Assembly (NCBI GenBank): GCA_900446925.1
Contig: UAVY01000004.1
Span: 682,001 to 746,000 of the forward strand
DNA: 64,000 bases
From: Citrobacter koseri
Lineage (GTDB): Bacteria > Pseudomonadota > Gammaproteobacteria > Enterobacterales > Enterobacteriaceae
Direction: 5' to 3'
Position numbers and translations under genes: made by a program. The notes beneath the pieces are model-generated. The model was not told the origin of the DNA, did no database searches, and was given only the letters and a program-made list of their open reading frames with translations. Positions 45,686-54,353 of the stretch are shown piece by piece (the stretch's first letter is position 1; the number at the start of each line of letters is the position of its first letter).

Positions 45686-45702
45686 GTGGACTCATACTGT
45701 CC
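45686..45702. promoter_or_regulatory. Candidate WYL-regulator operator 2
   Basis: GTGGACTCATACTGTCC again has GGAC-N7-GTCC. With the site at 45592-45608 it forms a 16-of-17 inverted pair spaced by 77 bases inside the 351-bp gap between the WYL gene and the divergent gene at 45894. Confidence 0.6.
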
Positions 45703-45893
45703 ATGTGTATTTTTACGTTCAGGGTGATGATTATCATCCTGACCTCTACATGACCTTTTTTTGCTGCATATTTGACCATGCACTTTTGCCATCAAGTCGG
45801 AGAGGCAAGGGGACGCGTAAATTATAATGGTTATTATTATTTTCATAATGTAGGAGAACATCCTTTTAGTTAAAATAACATAAAGGTGAATCT

Positions 45894-46220
45894 ATGTATT
45901 TACATATCAGAAAGTATCAACTCGTAAATGGGAGATGGCGTGATATTATTGATTTGACAGATTATGAAGAAACAATCAGGCAGGTTATCAGTAAATTATT
46001 TGGAAATGATTTTATTGAGGTCAGCGTTGAAACACGTTGTTTTACTCTGACAGTAAACAGTACAAGCAGTAAAATACCACACGGCATACTGGTGAATATG
46101 GGGAAAAGACTAGCAGCTAATCTCCAAAGTATCACCTGTCATGCCATGCGGATCTATCATGTAAATGGCCATCCTGACGCGCGGCAGTTATTTCACTGTT
46201 TTGATGCCAGTTGCCTGTGA
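45894..46220 (+). CDS. Hypothetical protein divergent from the WYL regulator
   Basis: A 108-residue protein (MYLHIRKYQLVNGRWRDIID to CFDASCL) behind AAAGGTG. It is not a family I recognise. The gap upstream, shared with the WYL gene, holds the two candidate operators, so it may be regulated by that protein. It converges on the small gene downstream of piPolB. Confidence 0.6.
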   Translation: MYLHIRKYQLVNGRWRDIIDLTDYEETIRQVISKLFGNDFIEVSVETRCFTLTVNSTSSKIPHGILVNMGKRLAANLQSITCHAMRIYHVNGHPDARQLFHCFDASCL

Positions 46221-46225
46221 TTAAG

Positions 46226-46254
46226 CCCCCAACTTCTGTTAAAGGAGTTGGGGG
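46226..46254. terminator. Hairpin between convergent transcripts
   Basis: CCCCCAACT and AGTTGGGGG pair across an 11-base loop just after the gene at 45894. No clear T-run on either strand. Confidence 0.55.
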
Positions 46255-46268
46255 AGATTTAACGGTTA

Positions 46269-46472
46269 TCACACTGGAAGACAGAAGGTCGGATATTTAC
46301 GGGCTATGATATCCATCAGTGACTTCATTCGCGATGTTACAGAACTAAATTTCATTTGGGGTATTTTTGCTCTTACCGCATTTTTTACATCAGACACCGT
46401 TACTGAATAACCTTCTGACGTCAGCCATTCAGCAACCTCTTTACAGGAATAACTTTTTTTATCTTTCAGCAT
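46269..46472 (-). CDS. Small protein coupled to piPolB
   Basis: A 67-residue protein (MLKDKKSYSCKEVAEWLTSE, SVTVSDVKNAVRAKIPQMKF) whose first half reads like a helix-turn-helix. Its ATG lies inside the piPolB 3' end (14-base overlap), so translation is probably coupled. This placement suggests a partner of the polymerase, such as a DNA-binding accessory, but nothing in the sequence proves that. Confidence 0.62.
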   Translation of the reverse strand: MLKDKKSYSCKEVAEWLTSEGYSVTVSDVKNAVRAKIPQMKFSSVTSRMKSLMDIIARKYPTFCLPV

Positions 46473-48871
46473 CAGCCCCCCATTGGCACTGAGTCAGCGC
46501 CCGGAGAAATAGTCTGACTAAAATATCATCACTACGTTTGCTTCCGACTTTTAGTTTCATATCAGAAAACACCGTCCGGCAATAGAGAAAATCACACCAG
46601 TCATCCCAGTCAGCCAGAGTCTTCAGTGTATGCGTTTGCCGCCAGTCGTCGAAAAGGGAGCGTTGCTGCAGAGCTTCTTCCATATTATCCCACGGGCGGG
46701 AAAACATCAGTAAATGCCCTTCATTCATGGCGGGCTGTACGGGTTGGCGTTTGAAATCGAATTCCAGATTAAGACGGATATCCTGTTCACGGGATATCAG
46801 ATCGCTTTCCGACAGCCACATCTCACGCGTTGATATCAACGTACTTCGGGATAACGTCTGACCGGGTAAACGATTAAGGTAAAGATCTACCATATAGTCG
46901 TTATAGTCACTGCGTGGAATATCGGCAGGAGGTTTAACGCCAGCCCTGGCATGAACAACCGGTTTTCCCTGAATAGCTCTATAGGTTAACTGCCCCCGGG
47001 TTTTCATGGCGATAAGCTGGCTGACCTCATGCTTACATGTCAACATTGATGAGCCCGGATCAACAATATCGCACAGCGACTGGAAGCGGGAAGACAGTGG
47101 ACCGCTCATGTTTATCTTGTTAAGTGGGCAATTTGTCAAAAAGCCATCGGTTGTGACGCTGACAACCGAGGAATCAGAAGGTAAAGCATTCATGAGTTCC
47201 CCAACAACGGCGCGGATAAATCCCGTCACATGCGCAGCAAAGAATGGCTGAGTAACCGATGATGGTGGGAGGGATCTGTTCAATCCACGGGCAGTATCAA
47301 AGGCGGTTTTGGCGCGAAGGCCCTGAGCAAGTTTGCCATAAAGCGAGTTGCCAATTTCTTTCCAGAATTTCTCCTCCAGAGAACCTTTGATATGGCGATT
47401 ACGGTTTTCACGGACCTGTTGAACAAAGGGAAGAAACACCGATGTTGATTTGCTGTTATGTGCGGAGGTGGCACAGATCCAGGGGACGATGATCCCATTA
47501 TGGATCGTAATATCTGCCCCGAGCGACAGAGCAAGTTCGATTTCAGGTGCCGTTGCCCATGATTCGCCACTTAATGGAAAGAATAACCCATATTGATCGG
47601 TCCGAACCGGCAGGCTGGGATAGGGAACTGATTCCGGGAACCGAAATGTGACAAGCGCAAATCCCATCACATGCCCACAGTAATAGTCAGGATTTTTACT
47701 GAGGCGGATGTTCCCGTAATCGGGTGTGAGGATATCTAATAGCCCGGTGGTATACGCTCCAGCCAGATCGTAGTCATACCAGTGATCTGACGGTGTAACC
47801 CCCATCATAAAACACTCATTGCGTCCGCCGTGGTAACAGTTGATCGGGAACGTTTCAAACAACTCTCTTGAAGGAACACTGGCGGGGTTTTTAATCGTCC
47901 GGAATGCCTGTTTCTCCGTGAGCCAGAGTTCACGGGTTTTAATGTGTGTCCCAAGGCAGACTTCAGGAGACATATTGTTTTCTTTAAGTGTTTTGGTGAA
48001 CCGTGAAACTGCCATCGCCCCGATGGTGGCGGGGACACGATCAATCATCAGCTCCCGGACGCAAAAATTGCGTACCTGTAAAGCATAACGAACCGCAATC
48101 TCGGCATCCCGCAGAGCATAGGCTTCAAACCCTGCTCTGTCGCCCAGAAGATATTCACGCATATTGGTTATGGAATAAGGTGCAGGAATGGTGAGTTTGG
48201 AAAGTCCCAGTAATTCACCACATTCAGCCAGACCCATACCCCCGGGAGTGATAAGCAGTGTATCGATGAAAGCTACGTTACTGCAACGCGGAGGGGAAGT
48301 TCGTTTGTCAAACATTATCTGTTCAGTCTTTACGCGACGTTCCTGCTGTTCATCGAAATCGATGCCGTAACGATTTTTGAAGCTGCTGACAGTACCGCGT
48401 ATTCCTTTCAGAAGAATTTTGTAGTCTGACCAGAAATTGGTAAAGGAGGTGATATCCGCACGAATGAAATGCGCATATATATTAATAGTACCAGGCCATT
48501 CTGTAATCACACCCGTTTCAAGAAGTGGAGCAATCGTTTGAAAGAGAAAATCCTTAAAAGACAGTCGGGATTTTTTCTGTGAGTCAGGTGGATAGATAAT
48601 GTTCGATATACCAGTGTTATCGGATAAGACGACATAACTCTGATATGACAGAATATCATTCTGTCGTGTTTCAGGGTTGAAAACATATTCGGTATCAAAA
48701 CCGATATGGAGCGTCAGGTCGTTTGAAATCACAGACACGTTTTTTGATGCAGGTGGCATCACAGGATAATCATCAAGCGTTTTAGGTCTTTTAAGATTGA
48801 GCGCTGGCTCTGAAGTCACGGACTGATACCCCGAAGCGGCAGCGGAGGATATCCTGCAAATTATTGCTCAT
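46459..48871 (-). CDS. Primer-independent family B DNA polymerase (piPolB), hallmark of pipolins
   Basis: The GTG-initiated frame (46459-48819) encodes 786 residues with all PolB hallmarks: exonuclease motifs D42/E44 (IGFDTEY), D122 (FIRADIT) and Y234-D238 (YALRDAE); palm motif A YDYDLAGAYTT (about 349-358), motif B KEIGNSLYG (487-495) and motif C VTTDGF (555-560). The NSLYG and TTDG forms and the size fit piPolB, which can start DNA synthesis without a primer and has been shown to replicate and bypass damage. An ATG at 48871 with GGAG upstream probably starts the real protein (MSNNLQDILRCRFGYQS), one G of the GGGG at 48829-48832 being surplus; total about 803 residues. It lies downstream of the excisionase in one leftward operon. 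Confidence 0.9.
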
Positions 48872-48886
48872 AGTTAACTCCGAAAA

Positions 48887-48911
48887 AATGCCGGGAGCTG
48901 TGTCCCGGCAT
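48887..48911 (-). terminator. Hairpin with T-run upstream of piPolB
   Basis: On the minus strand ATGCCGGGA and TCCCGGCAT pair, followed by six T. It stands between the upstream unknown gene and piPolB and would reduce read-through into the polymerase gene, a possible control point. Confidence 0.8.
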
Positions 48912-48917
48912 AAAGAA

Positions 48918-49556
48918 TCAAGATTTAATAACATTCACTACAGATTTGAAAATATCGGTTTTGTGTGATTCATCATCTGCATGGATAAATGAAACGAGGT
49001 TCCTGCCTGCTTTAATCAGGATGCCACGTTGCGTCTTTTCCACAGATGGGGTGACGCGTGCAGATAACAGACAATTTTCATGTAACTGAAGAAACTTTTT
49101 TGAGGCGTAGCCGCCATGCAGTCGGGCTTTAATTTCATTATACATATCATCAAGAGAACCTGGTTCTCCTGATTCACTCAATACCGGATAGCCTTTCTTA
49201 TCAAAAAGGCTGAGGATAGATTTACCATCATGTTCGAACAAGGTAACACCGTAAATGTATTTCATTCGAAAGGCGAGGGCGTCGGTGGTGTAGATCTCCT
49301 CCTGACGACTGAAATTTTTGAGACGCTTGTCTAATTCATTAAAAACAGCACGAGCAGTAGCAGTGTCCTGCAGGGTGTAGGTGTGTAGTATAAAGCCATC
49401 TGTACCGATGAGCTTTACTAAGTTGCCCATAATCGTGATAGCGAAAACTAATAAAAAGGTTAGATACTTTTCATCGTTGTCTACAGCTGTGTTTGCTGCT
49501 TCAGGAAGAATGTTCAGTGCATTATTAGCATTATTTGCTGTGTTCTTAGTAACCAT
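48918..49556 (-). CDS. Hypothetical membrane-associated protein between excisionase and piPolB
   Basis: A 212-residue protein with an asparagine-rich start (MVTKNTANNANNALN), one probable membrane helix (YLTFLLVFAITIMGNLVKLI, about residues 31-50) and a soluble C-terminal part. No recognised family. It overlaps the excisionase stop by 11 bases and precedes piPolB, separated by a terminator-like hairpin. Role unknown. Confidence 0.65.
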   Translation of the reverse strand: MVTKNTANNANNALNILPEAANTAVDNDEKYLTFLLVFAITIMGNLVKLIGTDGFILHTYTLQDTATARAVFNELDKRLKNFSRQEEIYTTDALAFRMKYIYGVTLFEHDGKSILSLFDKKGYPVLSESGEPGSLDDMYNEIKARLHGGYASKKFLQLHENCLLSARVTPSVEKTQRGILIKAGRNLVSFIHADDESHKTDIFKSVVNVIKS

Positions 49557-49746
49557 TTATATCACCTTTAAGTTTGTTTTGACGATGTGCATTTTCCCAC
49601 TCAACAATATCGTCAAGAGAGAATCGTATAGCCCGCCCAATTCTGATGAAGGGCGGGAGTTTTCCTGGGTTGCGCGATATATCTGACGCAACCGTGGATG
49701 CGGAAAGATTAAATCTTTCCGCAAACTGCTTAATGGTTAAATACAT
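49546..49746 (-). CDS. AlpA-family excisionase/regulator
   Basis: A 66-residue MerR/AlpA-like HTH protein: MYLTIKQFAERFNLSASTVA, DISRNPGKLPPFIRIGRAIR, FSLDDIVEWE. These small proteins serve as recombination directionality factors or activators for tyrosine integrases. It opens the leftward operon to piPolB and follows the second integrase on the same strand. A palindrome, TGCAGGGCCCTGCA, lies 70 bases before its start. Confidence 0.85.
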   Translation of the reverse strand: MYLTIKQFAERFNLSASTVASDISRNPGKLPPFIRIGRAIRFSLDDIVEWENAHRQNKLKGDINGY

Positions 49747-49815
49747 AAACCTCCGGTTTCAGAGAAGAAGAAGCCACGCGGATTTAATATCAATCCACAT
49801 TCTTTGATGACTTAA

Positions 49816-49829
49816 TGCAGGGCCCTGCA
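49816..49829. promoter_or_regulatory. Perfect palindrome TGCAGGGCCCTGCA upstream of the excisionase gene
   Basis: A 14-base perfect palindrome in the 142-bp gap between the second integrase and the alpA-like gene. A near-identical site, ATGCAAGGCCCTGCAT, lies 32 bases before hsdM at 54307-54322. Confidence 0.6.
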
Positions 49830-49888
49830 GAAGCATGCAATGACAATACCGTCCTTAAACGAGTGTTGCATCAATCACGAATCACAGA

Positions 49889-51025
49889 TCATAGGTTCAT
49901 TTTTGTGTCATAACTTTCTATGACCTGAGAAACCACTGCGTGCGATGTCGCTGCATTGTGAAAAGCGTAGCGACGGGTCGCCGTGAGTGAATGGTGATTT
50001 AGAAGATGGGAAGCGATTGCAATATCCCCGGTCGCCTGTAGGACCCGGGTGGCAAAGGTACGGCGCAGGTCATGCATCCGCAGGTTATCAATGTTGGCAT
50101 CCCGACAAATACGGGCAAAGGTTGCACGCGGATATGCCAGAGGGCGGGCATTGTCGGTTAGTTGTGGAAAAATGTAAGTTTTGCTGAGCATCAGGTCTTG
50201 CTGGCACTGGACAACTGCAATGGCTGGAGGTGCAAGTGGGCAGGTGAAAGGGTGTCCGGACTTTGTATCAGGCAGTATGAGTTGATGCATATCCGGGTGC
50301 CAGTACTCCCATTTCAGGGTACATACCTCTCCAATACGCATCCCGGTATAAAGAGCAAGCAATATAGAATCAGCTGCCGGTGTTTGCAGCGCTGTTGCCG
50401 CGTCAATAAAGCGCGGGATTTCTGTCGCTGATAGTGTGCGATAGCGAATGTTATTTTCTTTCAGATAGCGGACATGTGTCATCGGGGAATGTGTGATCCA
50501 TCCAGCACGTACTGCCAGAGAGCATATTTTGGACAATATTGCGAGGATACGGTTTACTGTTGACGGACGTAATTTTTCCCGTAAGCCAGCAGCATATTGT
50601 TCTAGTTCCCCTGCCGTGATGTCGCGAAGCTGCCGCTTGCCCCAGAACGGGCGAACGTAAAGTTTGAGTTTTGAAAGCTCTGATTGAGGACTCTTTTTAT
50701 ACAACTGCAAATCCGGTAGCCACAAATCATTGATGGCCTGTTCAATAGTATATCTACGGGACTGAACAGCAAGGCGATTTTTATCGGTAAGCAGGTTCAT
50801 CACACGCTGACGGGCATCCTCAATGCAGAGATGAGGGAATTCACCCAGTGTTTCATATATACGTTGATTGTTGATGGTGGCGCGAAAGGCCAGCGTGATC
50901 CGTTTTGGATATACCAGTGCACGCAGGTTTTGGCACTGAATATCACGGTATTCCTGACAACCCGTGAGGGGATGTGGAAGTTGGTGAATTGATTTGTTGC
51001 TGAAACGCAGATCCAGAATAGGCAT
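49889..51025 (-). CDS. Tyrosine recombinase/integrase 2
   Basis: A 378-residue intact tyrosine recombinase. N-terminal arm-binding part (RALVYPKRITLAFRATINNQ, ETLGEFPHLCIEDARQ), core-binding (RPFWGKRQLRDITAGELEQY) and catalytic domain with Arg in LALYTGMRIGEVCTLKWE, HDLRRTFATRVL, and Tyr in HSLTATRRYAFH. Two recombinases are usual in E. coli pipolins. Unlike integrase 1, no break is present. It is upstream of the excisionase on the same strand. Confidence 0.9.
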   Translation of the reverse strand: MPILDLRFSNKSIHQLPHPLTGCQEYRDIQCQNLRALVYPKRITLAFRATINNQRIYETLGEFPHLCIEDARQRVMNLLTDKNRLAVQSRRYTIEQAINDLWLPDLQLYKKSPQSELSKLKLYVRPFWGKRQLRDITAGELEQYAAGLREKLRPSTVNRILAILSKICSLAVRAGWITHSPMTHVRYLKENNIRYRTLSATEIPRFIDAATALQTPAADSILLALYTGMRIGEVCTLKWEYWHPDMHQLILPDTKSGHPFTCPLAPPAIAVVQCQQDLMLSKTYIFPQLTDNARPLAYPRATFARICRDANIDNLRMHDLRRTFATRVLQATGDIAIASHLLNHHSLTATRRYAFHNAATSHAVVSQVIESYDTKMNL

Positions 51026-51176
51026 CGTATTTCTCCTGTAAATGACACTGGAAAAATACGATGTGAGGTTATAGTCTGCCAGTTACAGCTTTCACAGTTC
51101 ATCAGGTGAAAAAACGCAGATTCGGATATAATGGCAACAAGATTCCATGCTGCCATTATATTGATGAGTTACGACT

Positions 51177-52307
51177 TCACGACTTCACGACTTCACTCGT
51201 TATTTTTTCGAAATAAACCTCATTCTTAAGAAGAGTTATATTGTTTGTTTGAACACCCAGACCACTGGAGGTTGACTGGAAGTTGAGTGAACCACTTATC
51301 ACTGTGGACTTTCCTGATAAAAAGGAAATCAACTCCTTTGAAGATGGTGCCCACTCAGGGTTTAAGAGTAATGCAATATAGATATATGTCTTACGAAGCA
51401 ATTGTTCGATATCTTTTTTATGCCCTGTAGTGTTTTGCTTACCTTTAATGCAAATAGATTTGATTATGAACTCATCAGGGCAGGTTAAAGGCGTTTTAAA
51501 CTTATTCAGTGATCCATCGTTATGAATGACTTCATAAGGCAGCATAGATAAAATGACCAATGCAATCATTTTAGGATGATAGAGGTAATTCTCCTGAATG
51601 ATCTTCTCGGCTTTCATTTTATTGATAGTCGCTTGGATAAATACAAAGAGATATTCAGTGCAAAAATAGCAAAACACAAGCCAGGATAGATCAATGGCTG
51701 GAATATTAATATCCTTAGGTAGTTTGTTTAGCCAGTATTCAGACTTCAAAAAAGTTCTGATTTCTGCAGTGTATGAACATATTTTTGCGCTGAAATCAAG
51801 CATTGCTACTTGACCTGATTGTTCCGTAACTGCGGGGTCTATAAATGTTAAAGTATTGCACATTTTATCCAGCGTGTTTAGAAAACAAGAAAGGAGTTCG
51901 GCATTATTATTACCATTAACCGCAGATGAAAGTTCAGTTTCAATAAATGCATCCAGTAGCATACGGATTTTTTTCGGAATTACATTTTTACGGGATTGCT
52001 GTGAATAGAAATATACTGCCAGTAAATTAAAGGCAGTGCACTCCTTTTTTAACCATTGTTCGAGCACTGGGACGTGCTGAAAAAAATTGATATGCTTAGC
52101 AGTAGATGCTGATGGAGATAGTACATGAAGAATATCTACAGCAGGCTTCATTTGCAATATTTGATCGGATTCGGTAGTCGTCATTAGTTCCAGTAATTGC
52201 TGTTCAGAAAATAGTTTAGACAGGTGATCAATGTCTTTTTGGTATTGATTAAGTTTTGTTAAATTCCCCGGCATACGGGTTACATTGTTTTTCATTTTCT
52301 CGAACAT
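51177..52307 (-). CDS. Hypothetical protein, AT-rich element cargo
   Basis: A 376-residue largely helical protein (MFEKMKNNVTRMPGNLTKLN to FEKITSEVVKS) with no motif I can name. A hydrophobic stretch (LSWLVFCYFCTEYLFVFIQA, about residues 207-226) could be a buried or membrane helix. Base composition is visibly AT-richer than the neighbouring integrase. It starts after TTATCCTCG... with a weak ribosome site and may be coupled in function to the gene at 52814-53975. Confidence 0.65.
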   Translation of the reverse strand: MFEKMKNNVTRMPGNLTKLNQYQKDIDHLSKLFSEQQLLELMTTTESDQILQMKPAVDILHVLSPSASTAKHINFFQHVPVLEQWLKKECTAFNLLAVYFYSQQSRKNVIPKKIRMLLDAFIETELSSAVNGNNNAELLSCFLNTLDKMCNTLTFIDPAVTEQSGQVAMLDFSAKICSYTAEIRTFLKSEYWLNKLPKDINIPAIDLSWLVFCYFCTEYLFVFIQATINKMKAEKIIQENYLYHPKMIALVILSMLPYEVIHNDGSLNKFKTPLTCPDEFIIKSICIKGKQNTTGHKKDIEQLLRKTYIYIALLLNPEWAPSSKELISFLSGKSTVISGSLNFQSTSSGLGVQTNNITLLKNEVYFEKITSEVVKS

Positions 52308-52813
52308 AATTTTATCCTCGTTTGAATTAATACACTGATTTAAAAAGAAGTATGTCGTGTTAGCGAGGTAATCCTAAAACGTGAATGGGAGCAGGGGCAA
52401 GCTTGAATCTGCGTAAGGATATGGCTTAAATTTAATGGTGTAATTAGTGGGTTAGAGGCTTATAGCTATTTAAATACAATAAGTTATGACGGTATGTGGC
52501 GGGTGTAAATCGGTTAGTTTTTATGGTTAAAATATGAGCACTGTGAGGTTTGAGATATGATGGTTTTGAAATTACATACAAGTTAGCCCTGAAGATCAAT
52601 ATTAATACCAGAATGATACATGCGAGCAGCACCCAATCCTGTACTATTGATGATGACTATACAAGGCTGAAACTTTGAGTCGTATGTTCCCAGGAGGATT
52701 AATGTCCACAAGGCCCAGATAGAATGATTTCTCAGATATTAAAGTTGAAACTTATTAACTATGTGAGAGGCTGATATTTATTCAGTCTCTCATTTGTTTT
52801 TATCGTTTTAAAG
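52308..52813. other. AT-rich intergenic region between two hypothetical genes
   Basis: No gene can be supported here. A 62-codon leftward frame at 52444-52632 begins with a hydrophobic run but has no clear ribosome site. A strong CAGGAGGATTA before ATG at 52702 leads only to a six-codon frame. A possible rightward hairpin with ATTTGTTTTT lies at about 52765-52803. Confidence 0.5.
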
Positions 52814-53975
52814 TTAAAAGGAAATAAATAATGCCTTCCGCCGATGAATCAGTGTGCTGATTTCCCTCAAATCAGCCTCAATACTACCAACATCACCAAA
52901 GACTTCACCACTAATCTCACTTAGATTTTTCATGAAATTGGTGCTTAATAATCTTTCTGTTTTTAATTCCATTAACTTTGGCTTTATATCGTTATAGAAG
53001 TGTTTATGGCTTACCATGATGTTATGCATCGAGTAGTAAACTGTTTTATACATCAAAAATATAAGTAACTGGCCGAGAAGGTATTCTTTTTCAATGTATT
53101 TATATTGAGAGGATTTTTCGCGTTTCGCCAGGTAGAAAACATGAGGTGCGATGATGGTGGGGATAAAAATCCAGTGCTGGAGAGGTTTTGGTTTTTTCTG
53201 TTTCTCTTCCGGATTGAAGATGTTGAAGTACAGAGTATACAATGCTTAATATTATGGCATTTCTTATATTATTAATTTCAGTTGGGTAAATATGCAGGTT
53301 GCTTATCAATTCTGAAAGGCAAAGTAAAACACCAGTGATGTTAGGTTTTCTGCCAGATATTGTGGTGGTGTTGAAAATGTGGCGATTCTTACGACTTATA
53401 TTGACAAATTTATGAGTGCAGAACTCTATATGTTCGACGATTTTATCTCGACTATTTTTAATGTATTTGGAAATGTTAGTGATTCGCCCATTCAACGTTA
53501 GTTCATCAAGGAATATGTCATTTTTAATACTGCGAATTTCATCGCAATGTTTAGATTCAAAAACTATCTCATGTAATACATAACTCGACGTATTGCGGGG
53601 TGACGCTGATATGTAATCTAAAATAGAAGGCTCGATTTTGATTTTTTGTTTGTATTTTTTAATGCACTGTTTGATTGTTTTTTGTAGAGTATTTGAGATG
53701 TGTTTTTTATATTCTTTTAGAAAATCTTGCTCTAAAAAGAGTGAGGAGAAGATCAACTGCTGGCGAGATAATTTAATCTCAGGCTTGATCAATTTAATCC
53801 GGAAAACTCTTCCCTCCAACTCATAGCTGAACATGGAAGATAAGTCATAGTGGGGTGATAAATGTTCGAGTAACGACATTCGTGTATTCATTAGCCGCTT
53901 GAATTTATGGTCAGCATACATAAGTGTTTTTTTTATTTGCTCATCATAAAGTGGGCCCGATAACGCAATTGGCAA
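52814..53975 (-). CDS. Hypothetical protein, AT-rich element cargo (one frameshift)
   Basis: Two frames join into one protein of about 386 residues: MPIALSGPLYDEQIKKTLMY through NNIRNAIILSIVYS, then YFNIFNPEEKQKKPKPLQHW to HRRKALFISF, with an indel near 53235. Several helices, many Lys/Ile/Asn, and a hydrophobic LLGQLLIFLMYKTVYYSM near the C-terminus. No recognised family. With the gene at 51177 it forms a low-GC pair between the recombinase and the restriction genes. Confidence 0.6.
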
Positions 53976-54092
53976 TACTCATTCTATCCGGAGACCTCCA
54001 GTCAGTAGGGGAATCACATTGACGGCCATCATTACTATCAAAGGGCATCAACGTTGCTGATTATGGATGATGTCAGCTTCACACACCAGAAC

Positions 54093-54137
54093 GGGTGATA
54101 TATGGATCATCATTACCCCAACGGCAGTTTTACACCA
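54093..54137. repeat. Dispersed repeat copy B
   Basis: GGGTGATA, a 10-base variable gap, CATTACCCCAACGGCAGT and TTACACC, in the same order and spacing as 43320-43364. It lies in the 378-bp gap before hsdM. Confidence 0.75.
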
Positions 54138-54306
54138 TGGCTAATATGGATAGTATCTTACTAAAACAATTGGTTTTTAGCGAGTGACGAGCCAGGTTGT
54201 GTCAGTCTGTCTCATGTCGATATAACGGGGATGATGCAAACCTGAATGCTGCGTTATTGGCGTGTCAGGGGAGGCATCTTACGGTATCATTTACCGCAAT
54301 TTTTAG

Positions 54307-54322
54307 ATGCAAGGCCCTGCAT
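54307..54322. promoter_or_regulatory. Near-palindrome ATGCAAGGCCCTGCAT before hsdM
   Basis: It shares 14 of 15 bases with the site upstream of the excisionase gene (49815-49829). At 32 bases before the hsdM ATG it could overlap the hsdM promoter or leader. Confidence 0.6.
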
Positions 54323-54353
54323 CGCTAGCTTTTTCTTTAGACCAGGATGATTC

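Noticed and set aside
45655..45861. A 68-codon leftward frame in the WYL promoter gap
   Set aside because: It covers the candidate operator pair, has an unlikely amino-acid pattern and lacks a ribosome site.
48820..48917. An 18-residue-plus separate small gene starting at ATG 48871
   Set aside because: Its residues continue naturally into piPolB after removing one G; the separate frame ends shortly and has no other support.
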